A stretch of DNA of 20,126 nucleotides from Acidobacteriota bacterium. GTDB taxonomy: Bacteria > Acidobacteriota > Terriglobia > Acidiferrales > UBA7541. The DNA lies in the NCBI GenBank assembly GCA_003133505.1, contig PKXT01000001.1:2207-22332 (forward strand). The letters are read 5' to 3'. Made by a program: the position numbers and the translations under genes. Below, piece by piece: positions 8,996 through 15,832 of the stretch. The notes under the pieces were generated by a model. That model was given only the letters and a program-made list of their open reading frames with translations. It did no database searches and was not told the DNA's origin. Each line of letters begins with the position of its first letter. Within the stretch, counting starts at the first letter, position 1.

Positions 8996-10357
8996 ATGCG
9001 ATTCCCGATTGCATGTTTCCTGGCCGCGTGTTTCGTGATTGCAAGTCCCCGCGGGTACGCACAAGCTCCAGCGCAACAAAATTCCACGACGCAGACTCCC
9101 GCGCCGGAAAACACTTCCGCGCCCGGACCTGCTGCAACAAATCCGCAGACCTCCGCTAGTGCCGATCCGGACAAAGAACTCGAGAAGGCTATCAACGATG
9201 CGAACAACGATTACGCGAAAGTCGTACGCAATTTGCAAGACTACTTGAAGCGCTTCCCCAATTCACCGAGACAGGCCACGGTCTATCACGCGCTGCTGCA
9301 GTCCTGCCAGCAGATCCGCAACGACGCCTGCGTCCTCGACTACGCCGAGAAGCTAATCGTCATGCAGCCCGAGGATTCGCAAACACTGATGACTGCGGTC
9401 ACCTTGCTGCAGCAGCGCGGCGACGCCGAGAGTCTCGCGCGCGCGAACCTCTACGTCAGTACCGTGCTTGAAAGCATACAAAAACTTTCGCCTGAACAGC
9501 GTCCAGAGCGGCTTTCGCTCGCCGATTGGAAGAGCCAACACGACAAATTGCTGATGGCGCTCTTCAACGTGCGCGGAGATATCGAGCACGACCAGAAAAC
9601 GGACGATGTCGCGGCTAAGGACTATCAGTCCAGCTTCAACACGATGCCGAATCCCGCGGCCGCAAAAGCCCTGGGCGACATTGCCGAATCGCGTCGCGAT
9701 TGGACTGGCGCCGCCGACCAGTACACTCTTGCGTTGGTGTTGCCCGACGCGGGCCCGGTGAAGGTGGATCGCGCGGACGTGCTGACGCGTCTCAAGAGCG
9801 CGTGGCGGCAGGCTCACGGCAACATGCAAGGATTGGGAGACGCGGTGCTGGCCGCCTACGGACATGTTCCTGTTTCCGCCGATGCAGCAAACGCCGCGGC
9901 CAATCCCAACAAGGGCGCAAAGAATGTCTTCGATTTTGTGCTGCGCCAGCTTGACGGCAGCCCGCTTCCCCTCGCGCCGCTCAAAGGCAAAGTCGTGGTG
10001 CTGAGTTTCTGGGCTACGTGGTGCAGTCCGTGTTATATCCTCGAGCCAATCCTCGGTAACATGGCGAAAAAATATGCTGCGAATCTGGATGTCGCCTTCC
10101 TCGGAGTGAATTCCGACGAGGACGAAACTTTGGTGCCCCGCTTTCTCGACCGAGTGAAGTGGGAGCTGCCCCTTGCTTATTCGAACGGCCTGACGGATTA
10201 CCTCGGCGTTGACGCGTTCCCCACCGTGATCATTCTCGATCGCGACGGAAAGACTGTTTTCCGCGTCGCGGGCTTCCCCGAGGAAGGATACGTGGATGCG
10301 CTCACGGCCGCGATTCACTCCGCCGCCGGCCCGCCAAAAAATTCTCGCGGAGATTAG
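8996..10357 (+). CDS. Exported TPR-like/thioredoxin-fold (TlpA-type) protein
   Basis: The ATG at 8996 gives 453 residues with a signal peptide (MRFPIACFLAACFVIASPRG, cleavage near GYAQA); upstream in-frame codons add only Arg/Lys-rich sequence. A Pro/Ala/Thr/Gln linker follows, then a helical TPR-like region (about residues 65-300; DPDKELEKAINDANNDYAKV opens it). The C-terminal third is a thioredoxin fold of TlpA/redoxin type: VVLSFWATWCSPC with active-site Cys343 and Cys346, and the cis-proline loop FPTVIILD with Pro409. Family members act outside the cytoplasm as thiol-disulfide reductants or isomerases. The gene lies 7 bases after a secreted Cys-pair protein and downstream of the Cys-pair repeat protein, suggesting it maintains their disulfides (inference). 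The ribosome-binding site is weak, which fits translational coupling. Confidence 0.85.
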   Translation: MRFPIACFLAACFVIASPRGYAQAPAQQNSTTQTPAPENTSAPGPAATNPQTSASADPDKELEKAINDANNDYAKVVRNLQDYLKRFPNSPRQATVYHALLQSCQQIRNDACVLDYAEKLIVMQPEDSQTLMTAVTLLQQRGDAESLARANLYVSTVLESIQKLSPEQRPERLSLADWKSQHDKLLMALFNVRGDIEHDQKTDDVAAKDYQSSFNTMPNPAAAKALGDIAESRRDWTGAADQYTLALVLPDAGPVKVDRADVLTRLKSAWRQAHGNMQGLGDAVLAAYGHVPVSADAANAAANPNKGAKNVFDFVLRQLDGSPLPLAPLKGKVVVLSFWATWCSPCYILEPILGNMAKKYAANLDVAFLGVNSDEDETLVPRFLDRVKWELPLAYSNGLTDYLGVDAFPTVIILDRDGKTVFRVAGFPEEGYVDALTAAIHSAAGPPKNSRGD

Positions 10358-10896
10358 GTCGCTGGTCCCTCCACATAAGTGCTGGACGCTTTCGCTTCTC
10401 TCGCGTTCGGAAAGATCACGAGGTCTCAATCTGGCATAGATATCAGTACTACTAGAGCTTCCTCATGTTTCAGTCGTTTGACGTCGACTGCGAGCACACC
10501 ATGCAAGTCCGCTCTGATTAGGAACAAAAATTGCTGCTAAAAGAGAGATCAGCAACCGCTTTAGGTTAGGCGCGAAATAGCGAAACACACGATTTGATCG
10601 CCAGCTGTAAGCTCTGAGAAATAGCTATGTTAGCGCGATCAGTGATTTTAGGCATCGCGAAAACGACTGAAGGGTGTTCACAAATGGGGACAGCCGGTTG
10701 CTGGGGCTGTATCCATTGAGAAAACAATTACGCACTTATTGCCAAAATCTTTCACCTCTCGCGCCATCTTCCAGCGCGCGGCATGTCACGAAGGGCGCGT
10801 TATGAGTCGCAAAGGCGAATCGGACCGAGTTGTGGTGGTGGCGTCCGCAGCAACGCCTCTGTGCGTCTGGCTGAGGCCATCATGGAGGAGTTGCCG
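10358..10896. other. Intergenic leader upstream of the Tad genes, no gene seen
   Basis: No reading frame with plausible protein character spans these 539 bases; the in-frame extension of the TadG ORF back to 10783 (MSRRARYESQRR...) lacks a ribosome-binding site and is Arg/Ser-rich. A hairpin of ACAGCC (10690-10695) with GGCTGT (10705-10710) is visible. No convincing -35/-10 pair was found. The stretch about 10784-10830 contains GTCGCAAAGGCGAATCGG, which recalls part of a cyclic-dinucleotide riboswitch, but the full consensus is absent. The length and position make it a likely regulatory leader. Confidence 0.4.
10884..10890 (+). promoter_or_regulatory. Strong ribosome-binding site fixing the TadG start
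   Basis: GGAGGAG lies six bases before the ATG at 10897. This favours that codon over the in-frame ATGs at 10783 and 10882, the latter overlapping the site itself. Confidence 0.8.
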
Positions 10897-12477
10897 ATGA
10901 AAAGGCGTCAAGAAGCCGGACAATCCTTGGTATTGGTCGCTTTGGTGATGGTTGTTCTAATCGGGTTTCTCGGCTTCGCCATAGATTTTGGATACTATCG
11001 CTTCCTTCGACGCCAGCTCCAAACGGCCGCCGATGCCGCCGCGATCGCAGGTGCAATGGATTTCACCTACGGTGACTATTCCGTTGCGGGCCAGGCTGCG
11101 TCCGCAGAGAATGGTTTTACCAATGGCGGCGGAATAACAGTGACGATGTCCAAACCGCCGACCACCGGCCCATATGCGGGTGCCGCCGGGAACTACGTCC
11201 AAGCTACGGTTACGGATACGGCGGTGCCCACTTTCTTTTCAAAGATATTCGGCGCGACAGCGCCGCATTTGTCCGCCACGGCAGTGGCGGAGGGCGGTAT
11301 CAACTGCCTTTATGGTCTCGACACAGCTGCGAATAGTCCTTTTACGTTAACAGTTTCCGCCGTGGACTTACAGTGCGGTGTCGTCAGCAATAATACTTTC
11401 GTTCTGAATGGCGGCGAGCTCTGCGCTCCGTCCATCCAGTCTGTCAACTGGCCAGCAGGAACAACTACCTGCCTCGTGGGCACGTCAGCGTTGCCTGTCA
11501 AGATACCGTCTACCGTAACCGATCCGTTCTGCCCGGCGAGCGGCTGTGTTATGCCTCAGCCGTCACCTGCCGCTCTGCCAGCCAAAGGAACCTGTTCGGC
11601 GGGTACCTATAGTGTCCCGCCGAAACCTGCAGCTACTGTCATCACTCAAGCCAACACATACGGCGCAAACTATTGCGGGATTACAATTACGAGCTCGGGT
11701 ACCACGGCGAATCCGGTCAAATTCTCACCTGGCAATTTCTACGGTCCGATTACGATTTCGAATTCCGTGGTGACTTTCCAGGCGGGCAGCTATGCCATCA
11801 ACAGCCCGACTAAGCCAGGTATCACTTTGTCTTCTTCCATTTTTGGCAACTCCCAGCTTAATTTCCAGTCGGGGAGCTATACTATTGCCGGTGGGATTCA
11901 GGACAACAACTTTAGTTTCTTTGGTTCATATATAGACTTCAATAGCACGCCCGGCAGCACGCAATCGCTCATTATCCTGGACGGGGGCGGACTCAATCTT
12001 GGGTTCACAGCCGCCAAGAGCACCGGGGGAGTGACTATCTTCAACACCGGCACGAGTAGCTGCGCCGCGACTTCGTATACTTGTTATGGCCAGATAATCA
12101 GTACTTTCAGCTTCTCTGGAACTTTCTGCGGCGCCAAGTGTACATTGAACCCATCTACCTCGGGACTCTACCCAGGCATCTTATTTTATCAGGATCGCAC
12201 TTACACTTACTCAGCGTCATGCCCCTTCGGTGGAAGTGGCGTAGCCTGTTTCGGTGTCAATATCAACGTCAATCCCGGAACCGTGGCGCACAACGGCACT
12301 TACTACTTCCCCTCCAACACGGTCAACTTCGATTTCGATTTCGGCGCCGGGACTACATGGAATTATCTTATCGCCAAGGACGTTAAATGGTTTGTTGGTT
12401 TTACTTTTAATAGCAACGTTGCCGCTGTGCCCACTACGTTTCCCCTTCGTCAAGGGAGTGCAGCGTTGGTGCAATGA
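10897..12477 (+). CDS. TadG-like Flp-pilus assembly protein
   Basis: The 526-residue protein starts MKRRQEAGQSLVLVALVMVV. It has a single hydrophobic segment (about residues 9-34) followed by DFGYYRFLRRQLQTAADAAA, the N-terminal signature of the Tad/TadG family (PF13400-type). This anchors it in the inner membrane with the rest outside. The remaining ~450 residues are rich in Ser, Thr, Gly and Asn, with many short beta repeats (FYGPITISNSVVTFQAGSYA and similar), suggesting a beta-helix-like body, and about a dozen Cys, many in close pairs. Family members are pseudopilin-like minor components or assembly factors of tight-adherence pili. It is the first of three Tad-like genes on this strand, with the next start 29 bases after its stop. 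No TadA/B/C, Flp pilin or prepilin peptidase genes lie in the window. Confidence 0.85.
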   Translation: MKRRQEAGQSLVLVALVMVVLIGFLGFAIDFGYYRFLRRQLQTAADAAAIAGAMDFTYGDYSVAGQAASAENGFTNGGGITVTMSKPPTTGPYAGAAGNYVQATVTDTAVPTFFSKIFGATAPHLSATAVAEGGINCLYGLDTAANSPFTLTVSAVDLQCGVVSNNTFVLNGGELCAPSIQSVNWPAGTTTCLVGTSALPVKIPSTVTDPFCPASGCVMPQPSPAALPAKGTCSAGTYSVPPKPAATVITQANTYGANYCGITITSSGTTANPVKFSPGNFYGPITISNSVVTFQAGSYAINSPTKPGITLSSSIFGNSQLNFQSGSYTIAGGIQDNNFSFFGSYIDFNSTPGSTQSLIILDGGGLNLGFTAAKSTGGVTIFNTGTSSCAATSYTCYGQIISTFSFSGTFCGAKCTLNPSTSGLYPGILFYQDRTYTYSASCPFGGSGVACFGVNINVNPGTVAHNGTYYFPSNTVNFDFDFGAGTTWNYLIAKDVKWFVGFTFNSNVAAVPTTFPLRQGSAALVQ

Positions 12478-12494
12478 GAGTTTTGCTACGCCCC

Positions 12495-12499
12495 AGGAG
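12495..12499 (+). promoter_or_regulatory. Ribosome-binding site deciding the first TadE start
   Basis: AGGAG directly abuts the ATG at 12500 but sits six bases before the in-frame ATG at 12506, so 12506 is the better start. Confidence 0.65.
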
Positions 12500-12505
12500 A
12501 TGAAA

Positions 12506-13033
12506 ATGGTTGGTGAAAACGAAGCCGTCAGACATCCCGCGAGAGTAGGGGAACGCGGATCTAGTCTAGTGGAAGCTAGCCTAGTTGCACTATTTATCTT
12601 GATACCTCTTCTTTGCGGAGTGATCAACTACGGCAGGGCATATTTTTACAGCATTGAAGTCGTGAATGCGGCCAAGGCTGGCGCCCAGTTTGGCGCCCAA
12701 GGAACCGGCTTGACCGCAACCGGCATAACAGGAATGCAAACGGCCGCGAAGAACGAAGCCCCCGATATTGTTGTGTCGTGTACTGGACAACCCGGCGCCT
12801 GTTGGGCCGGAGGCTCTCCCTTGGCAACGTGGGGCTGCGAATGTTCTGGCACCAATACCCCGGGAGGCGGCACAAACTCGTGCCCTTTGCTGCAGTCTAG
12901 TTGCCCTGTTCACCTCGTGTACTTCGTATACGTCACCACCGCTGCGTCTTACACACCATTCTTGAATTTTCTTGGTCTTTTTCCAAGCATGACACTCAGG
13001 GGGCAAGCAAAGATCCGCCTGGCGTCCCAATAG
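12506..13033 (+). CDS. TadE-like pilus assembly protein (first copy)
   Basis: The 175-residue product begins MVGENEAVRHPARVGERGSS. It continues with the TadE-family signature SSLVEASLVALFILIPLLCG and an NYGRAYFYSIEVVNAAKAGA segment, in which the Glu after SSLV and one hydrophobic helix are typical of type IV-like pseudopilin N-termini. The periplasmic part is Cys-rich, with Cys in CTGQPGAC, CEC and CPLLQSSC clusters. Family role: minor pseudopilin of the Tad/Flp secretion system. It lies between the TadG-like gene and a second TadE-like gene with short gaps (28 and 25 bases), consistent with one transcript. A start at 12254 overlapping the TadG gene was rejected because that stretch reads as a shadow frame. 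Confidence 0.8.
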   Translation: MVGENEAVRHPARVGERGSSLVEASLVALFILIPLLCGVINYGRAYFYSIEVVNAAKAGAQFGAQGTGLTATGITGMQTAAKNEAPDIVVSCTGQPGACWAGGSPLATWGCECSGTNTPGGGTNSCPLLQSSCPVHLVYFVYVTTAASYTPFLNFLGLFPSMTLRGQAKIRLASQ

Positions 13034-13058
13034 ACAAATGACTGAGGAATTAAGATAG

Positions 13059-13571
13059 ATGCTGAAACTGAGAAGGAAGACAAACGAGCGAGGCGCTTCG
13101 AGCTTCGAGACCGCTTTGGTACTGCCGCTTATAATTTTGCCATTACTGTTTGGGGCGATAGAATTCAGCCGAGCCATGTACGCTTATCATTTTGTCGGGT
13201 ATGCCGCCCGCGAAGGCTCCCGGTGGGCCAGCGTCCGCGGAGCAACTTGCGTTTCGCCCATGACTAATTGCGGTGCAGCGCTTGCCGGCTCTGGTTCTGT
13301 TCAGACGTTTATCCAAGGAATCATTCCTGCGGGAATGTACGATAACGGGTGCAGTGGGACCAGTTCCGGCTCCTTATGCGTGGTTGTCTCTAATACAGGC
13401 TTAATGGCGGATGGCATTACGAACTGCGTTACTGGGAGTAACCCACAGGATTATCCGGGATGCGTCGTCCAGGTAAACGTTACCTATTACTACGGTTTCA
13501 GTCTCCCGTATCTCTCGCAACTTACCGCTGTTAAAATGTCGAGCACCTCCCAGATGACAATTACGCAATAA
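13059..13571 (+). CDS. TadE-like pilus assembly protein (second copy)
   Basis: GAGGAA at 13044-13049 precedes the ATG by nine bases. The 170-residue protein has a basic N-terminus (MLKLRRKTNERG), then the TadE-family core ASSFETALVLPLIILPLLFG and AIEFSRAMYAYHFVGYAARE with the conserved Glu residues and one transmembrane helix. The rest is probably outside the membrane, with Cys residues that could form disulfides and a C-terminal VQVNVTYYYGF strand typical of TadE proteins. It closes the TadG-TadE-TadE set. It is closer to canonical TadE than the preceding copy, which is more Cys-rich. Confidence 0.85.
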   Translation: MLKLRRKTNERGASSFETALVLPLIILPLLFGAIEFSRAMYAYHFVGYAAREGSRWASVRGATCVSPMTNCGAALAGSGSVQTFIQGIIPAGMYDNGCSGTSSGSLCVVVSNTGLMADGITNCVTGSNPQDYPGCVVQVNVTYYYGFSLPYLSQLTAVKMSSTSQMTITQ

Positions 13572-13588
13572 GCGATTCAACGATGTTC

Positions 13589-13651
13589 CCTCAGAATGTC
13601 GAGGGGTAGCTCGCCGACGCAGAATCAGCTGTAATAACCGCGATTCTGAGG
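13589..13651 (+). promoter_or_regulatory. Two mutually exclusive hairpins between the Tad genes and the small secreted protein
   Basis: CCTCAGAAT (13589-13597) is a perfect 9-base complement of ATTCTGAGG (13643-13651). CAGAATC (13620-13626) is a perfect 7-base complement of GATTCTG (13642-13648). Both stems use the same 3' strand, so only one can form at a time, as in attenuators. There is no U-tract directly after, so it may instead be an mRNA-stabilising 3' end of the Tad transcript. Confidence 0.35.
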
Positions 13652-13739
13652 TCCGCCATATCTTCGAAGTCACACGGTGCTCTTGAAGCTGCCCATTTTG
13701 TTTCAGGGCATGATATAAGACAGGAAGGAGGATCCACCA

Positions 13740-14078
13740 GTGAGGAAATTGCTTTTGATTACCCTGCTTTTTGCAATCCCGGTGATAGCCGCGCAAGAAG
13801 ATAAGCCTTTGCCGCAGGAGAGCCAGATCAAGATGCTCAAGGCCCAGCGCGAAATTCAAGCCGAGGAAGCAAAAATGACCGAACTACAAAAAGAGTTCGA
13901 CACGTTGAAGAAAAATCTCAAAGACCTACAGACTTATATGGAAAATGAGTGCACAGCCGCCGCCAAGAAAGAAAACATTGACCTCAAGAAGTATAGTTGC
14001 GATGTGGACAAGTTTACCTTCGTGCCTAAAACTTCCGTTAAGGAAGACGCAAAGAAGGATGAGAAAAAACCGCAGTAG
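13740..14078 (+). CDS. Small secreted coiled-coil protein, 112 aa
   Basis: The GTG start at 13740 is fixed by AAGGAGG at 13725-13731, eight bases upstream. The product opens with a signal peptide (MRKLLLITLLFAIPVIAAQ). A highly charged, heptad-like helical region follows (about residues 28-65, with KMLKAQREIQAEEAKMTELQ and similar). Two Cys (in ENECTAAA and KYSCDVD) and a Lys-rich tail ending DEKKPQ complete it. It is probably periplasmic or secreted. It follows the Tad genes by 168 bases with its own strong ribosome-binding site. No family is recognised with certainty; similar short helical exported proteins are common as unnamed conserved proteins. Confidence 0.75.
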   Translation: MRKLLLITLLFAIPVIAAQEDKPLPQESQIKMLKAQREIQAEEAKMTELQKEFDTLKKNLKDLQTYMENECTAAAKKENIDLKKYSCDVDKFTFVPKTSVKEDAKKDEKKPQ

Positions 14079-14184
14079 GATCGTTTGAGTTGACAGAACC
14101 GCGCTCAAATGGTTCAACTGACGTCATTTGGCGGTAGATCGCGAACGTCCCGAGACAAGAGTGCGTTGACGGTGGTTGTTAAAT

Positions 14185-14406
14185 TCACGCGCTGCGGCGT
14201 CTAAGCTGTTTTAGCCCGAGCAGCGCCTTTGCGGGTTTTATCGGGATTACTCTCTGGCACAGTAAAGATCCATTTAGTAGGTGGGCGATGTTTTGAGCTT
14301 CTTCTTCGAGTTCGATTCCAAGTAGATAAATTTCCCGGTCTTTCAACACGATATATGGCGCGTAAGATAGCGCCGGATCGTCACTTTTGCCCGCGGAAAA
14401 AAACAT
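14185..14406 (-). CDS. Short hypothetical protein, 73 aa
   Basis: The ATG at 14406 (minus strand) is preceded by AGAGGA five bases upstream; the longer frame from 14493 has no ribosome-binding site. The product reads MFFSAGKSDDPALSYAPYIV and so on, with a balanced composition, a LGIELEEEAQNIAHLLNG helix and a basic C-terminus (LKQLRRRSA). It lies convergent to the small secreted coiled-coil gene. No family is recognised. The good ribosome-binding site and protein-like composition make it plausible, but it could be a chance frame. Confidence 0.4.
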   Translation of the reverse strand: MFFSAGKSDDPALSYAPYIVLKDREIYLLGIELEEEAQNIAHLLNGSLLCQRVIPIKPAKALLGLKQLRRRSA

Positions 14407-14673
14407 TCGAGTCCTCTCGTTTGTAGCTTCGTAGGGCGCCGCAGGACACCGAACGTTATGCCACTTCGCGAACTTTACGCCTACTATATGCATAATTCAA
14501 ATATTTATTTCAAATACCCCTCTGGCAAGGTTCTCTTAAGCGACCGCGACGGCCGAGCAGTATTTGCGAATCATCTATGTGAAAGAAGGCAGCGAAGGGT
14601 ACTAGAGGGACTAGTACACTCTTGCAAGATCAGCTCTCAAGGCATTTTCTGGTTATTCGATTGCAAGCCCATC

Positions 14674-14746
14674 TGGACGGGCTACAAAGGTCAACCTACC
14701 GATTCGCCCGAACGGTGGAATGGCACTCGGCCCTGTAGCCCGTCCA
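14674..14746. repeat. 13-base perfect inverted repeat
   Basis: TGGACGGGCTACA (14674-14686) is the exact reverse complement of TGTAGCCCGTCCA (14734-14746), with 47 bases between. It could be a cruciform or RNA stem, or the ends of a tiny decayed element. No target-site duplication is visible. Confidence 0.6.
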
Positions 14747-14875
14747 TCATTGCCCTCGCCTACCTTCGTTTCGGTGTTCAACATCAGCTTACAGTCGGGC
14801 ACATTACCGCATGCATTATTCGACTACCAACTCTTCTCCGCCGGCCTAATTACTGGCGAAGTTCGAATCGCACTA

Positions 14876-15000
14876 AACAGGGAAAACATCAGGGATTTAT
14901 CCACGTAGAGGTAGTCCTCCTCCATTAAGCTGATTATCGGCGCGATTTTGGCTAAGGTATAAACAGCGCTGAAACATCGGAACAGGGAATTAATAGGGAA
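14876..15000 (+). repeat. Cluster of AACAGGGAA-type short repeats
   Basis: AACAGGGAA occurs at 14876-14884 and 14981-14989. Each is followed within about 11-15 bases by a partner (CAGGGA near 14890-14895 and AATAGGGAA at 14992-15000). The same short motif in paired form is familiar from non-coding DNA near mobile elements in other bacteria (recollection, not checked). Confidence 0.45.
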
Positions 15001-15062
15001 TCTGACGCGAACTCGGATATACCTATCTGAAAATCGCAACCATTTTTCGATCAGAATTAGCC

Positions 15063-15335
15063 TACGGATTCCGCGTTCCTCTGATTGTCATTTCACCCTA
15101 TGCGAAAGCCGCGTACATTTCTCACAACACGCATGATTTTGGCAGCATCCTCAAATTCATAGAGACCACCTTCGACCTGCCTTCACTCAACTACGCCGAC
15201 GCTCCGGCTGACGACCTTTCCGACTACTTCGTCCTCACCCAGTCGCCACGCACTTTTCAGATGATTCCCGCGACGCTAAAAGCCGAGCACTTTATCAACG
15301 ACAAGAAGCCGCCCACCGACCCTGATGATGATTAG
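15063..15335 (+). pseudogene. C-terminal fragment of a PF04185-type phosphoesterase
   Basis: Frame 15063-15335 encodes 90 residues beginning YGFRVPLIVISPYAK and continuing with AAYISH, HDFGSILKFIETTFDLPSLN, YADAPADDLSDYF and a C-terminal PPTDPDDD before a TAG. These are hallmark C-terminal motifs of the phosphoesterase/acid phosphatase family PF04185 (phospholipase C-like). Full-length members are several hundred residues, exported and metal-dependent. Nothing upstream of 15063 matches the family, and there is no start codon or ribosome-binding site. The piece starts at precisely the residue after which the opposite-strand fragment at 17734-18342 stops, so both appear to be one gene split by an inversion. 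It would be inactive. Confidence 0.85.
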
Positions 15336-15489
15336 CTTCGTCGGCAAGTTATCCAGTACTGCCCAATTTCCCCCCCGGCGTAAAGGCTCTCCTGCTGAAA
15401 ATGGCGGGCCTACTCTCCCTGAAACCCATGGTCGAGATCCTTCCCTGCCCTCAGAAAATGGAACTTCTCGATCAGATTCGACGGGCATC

Positions 15490-15690
15490 ATGAATGCGAG
15501 GCGAGGGAGGGTGAAGCTCGCCGGTGGTTCGAATCGGAAACTTTGGCGGCGCGTACTCGAGCGTGACGGATGGCGTTGCCAAGGATGCGAGTCGGCGTCA
15601 GCCGCAGCCATCTTCCTCGCTGATACTCTTAGCGAGCGTCGTAAGCGATACGTCATGTGCCCGATATCTCTGAGTGCCGTCCAGTTGTAG
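15490..15690 (+). pseudogene. Truncated HNH-endonuclease-like fragment (left copy)
   Basis: The frame from the ATG at 15490 encodes GRVKLAGGSNRKLWRRVLER and DGWRCQGCES, the N-terminal part of the small HNH endonuclease type. Family likeness stops after the CQGC zinc/structural pair: the HH...N...H catalytic half is missing and unrelated residues run to the TAG ending at 15690. DNA likeness to the copy at 17404-17697 runs from a CCTCAG about 15444 to about 15597, and more weakly from about 15380. It sits just after the phosphoesterase C-terminal piece and before the ATPase gene. It cannot be an active nuclease. Confidence 0.65.
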
Positions 15691-15821
15691 AACGAATCCT
15701 AAACACTTGCAAACCAAATGAATAGCTCAGAACCACGATTCTCTTCGTCTGCAGAACCAAATCACGTTTAAAGCATCCAATCGACAGCGGACTCGAGCGA
15801 CGATGGAGCCGTCGAATGTCC

Positions 15822-15826
15822 GGAGG
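15822..15826 (+). promoter_or_regulatory. Ribosome-binding site deciding the ATPase start
   Basis: GGAGG lies six bases before the ATG at 15833. The in-frame ATG at 15803 has no such site. Confidence 0.7.
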
Positions 15827-15832
15827 TGGGCC

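Larger units (their letters stand above)
14407..15062. other. Gene-poor stretch before the rearranged region
   Basis: Frames here (14458-14928 and 14720-14908 on +, 14824-15039 on -) lack ribosome-binding sites and show no recognisable domain. The stretch holds a 13-base inverted repeat (14674-14746) and a cluster of AACAGGGAA-like repeats (14876-15000). It ends exactly where phosphoesterase homology begins. It is probably mobile-element debris or intergenic DNA. Confidence 0.45.

Noticed and set aside
9353..10429. 358-residue minus-strand frame under the thioredoxin gene
   Set aside because: Arg/His-rich antisense of a gene with clear signal peptide, TPR-like and thioredoxin motifs on the other strand.
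10680..10715. Possible REP-like or IS end at TGGGGACAGCC with a nearby GGCTGT
   Set aside because: Only a 6-bp stem, no second copy in the window and no transposase nearby.
12254..12505. Upstream extension of the first TadE frame overlapping TadG
   Set aside because: The extension is a shadow of the TadG C-terminus, and AGGAG at 12495 supports the start at 12506.
13683..13719. Possible promoter TTGAAG...TATAAG before the small secreted protein gene
   Set aside because: The spacer is about 25 bases, too long for a usual promoter, and no better -35 was found.
14458..14928. 156-residue plus-strand frame
   Set aside because: No ribosome-binding site, low-quality composition in its second half and no recognisable domain; it also overlaps the inverted repeat and short-repeat cluster.
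15528..15545. GGTTCGAATC, resembling a tRNA T-loop (a similar GTTCGAATC lies near 14861)
   Set aside because: The flanks do not pair into a T-stem and no acceptor stem or anticodon arm can be built; the first copy lies inside the HNH fragment.
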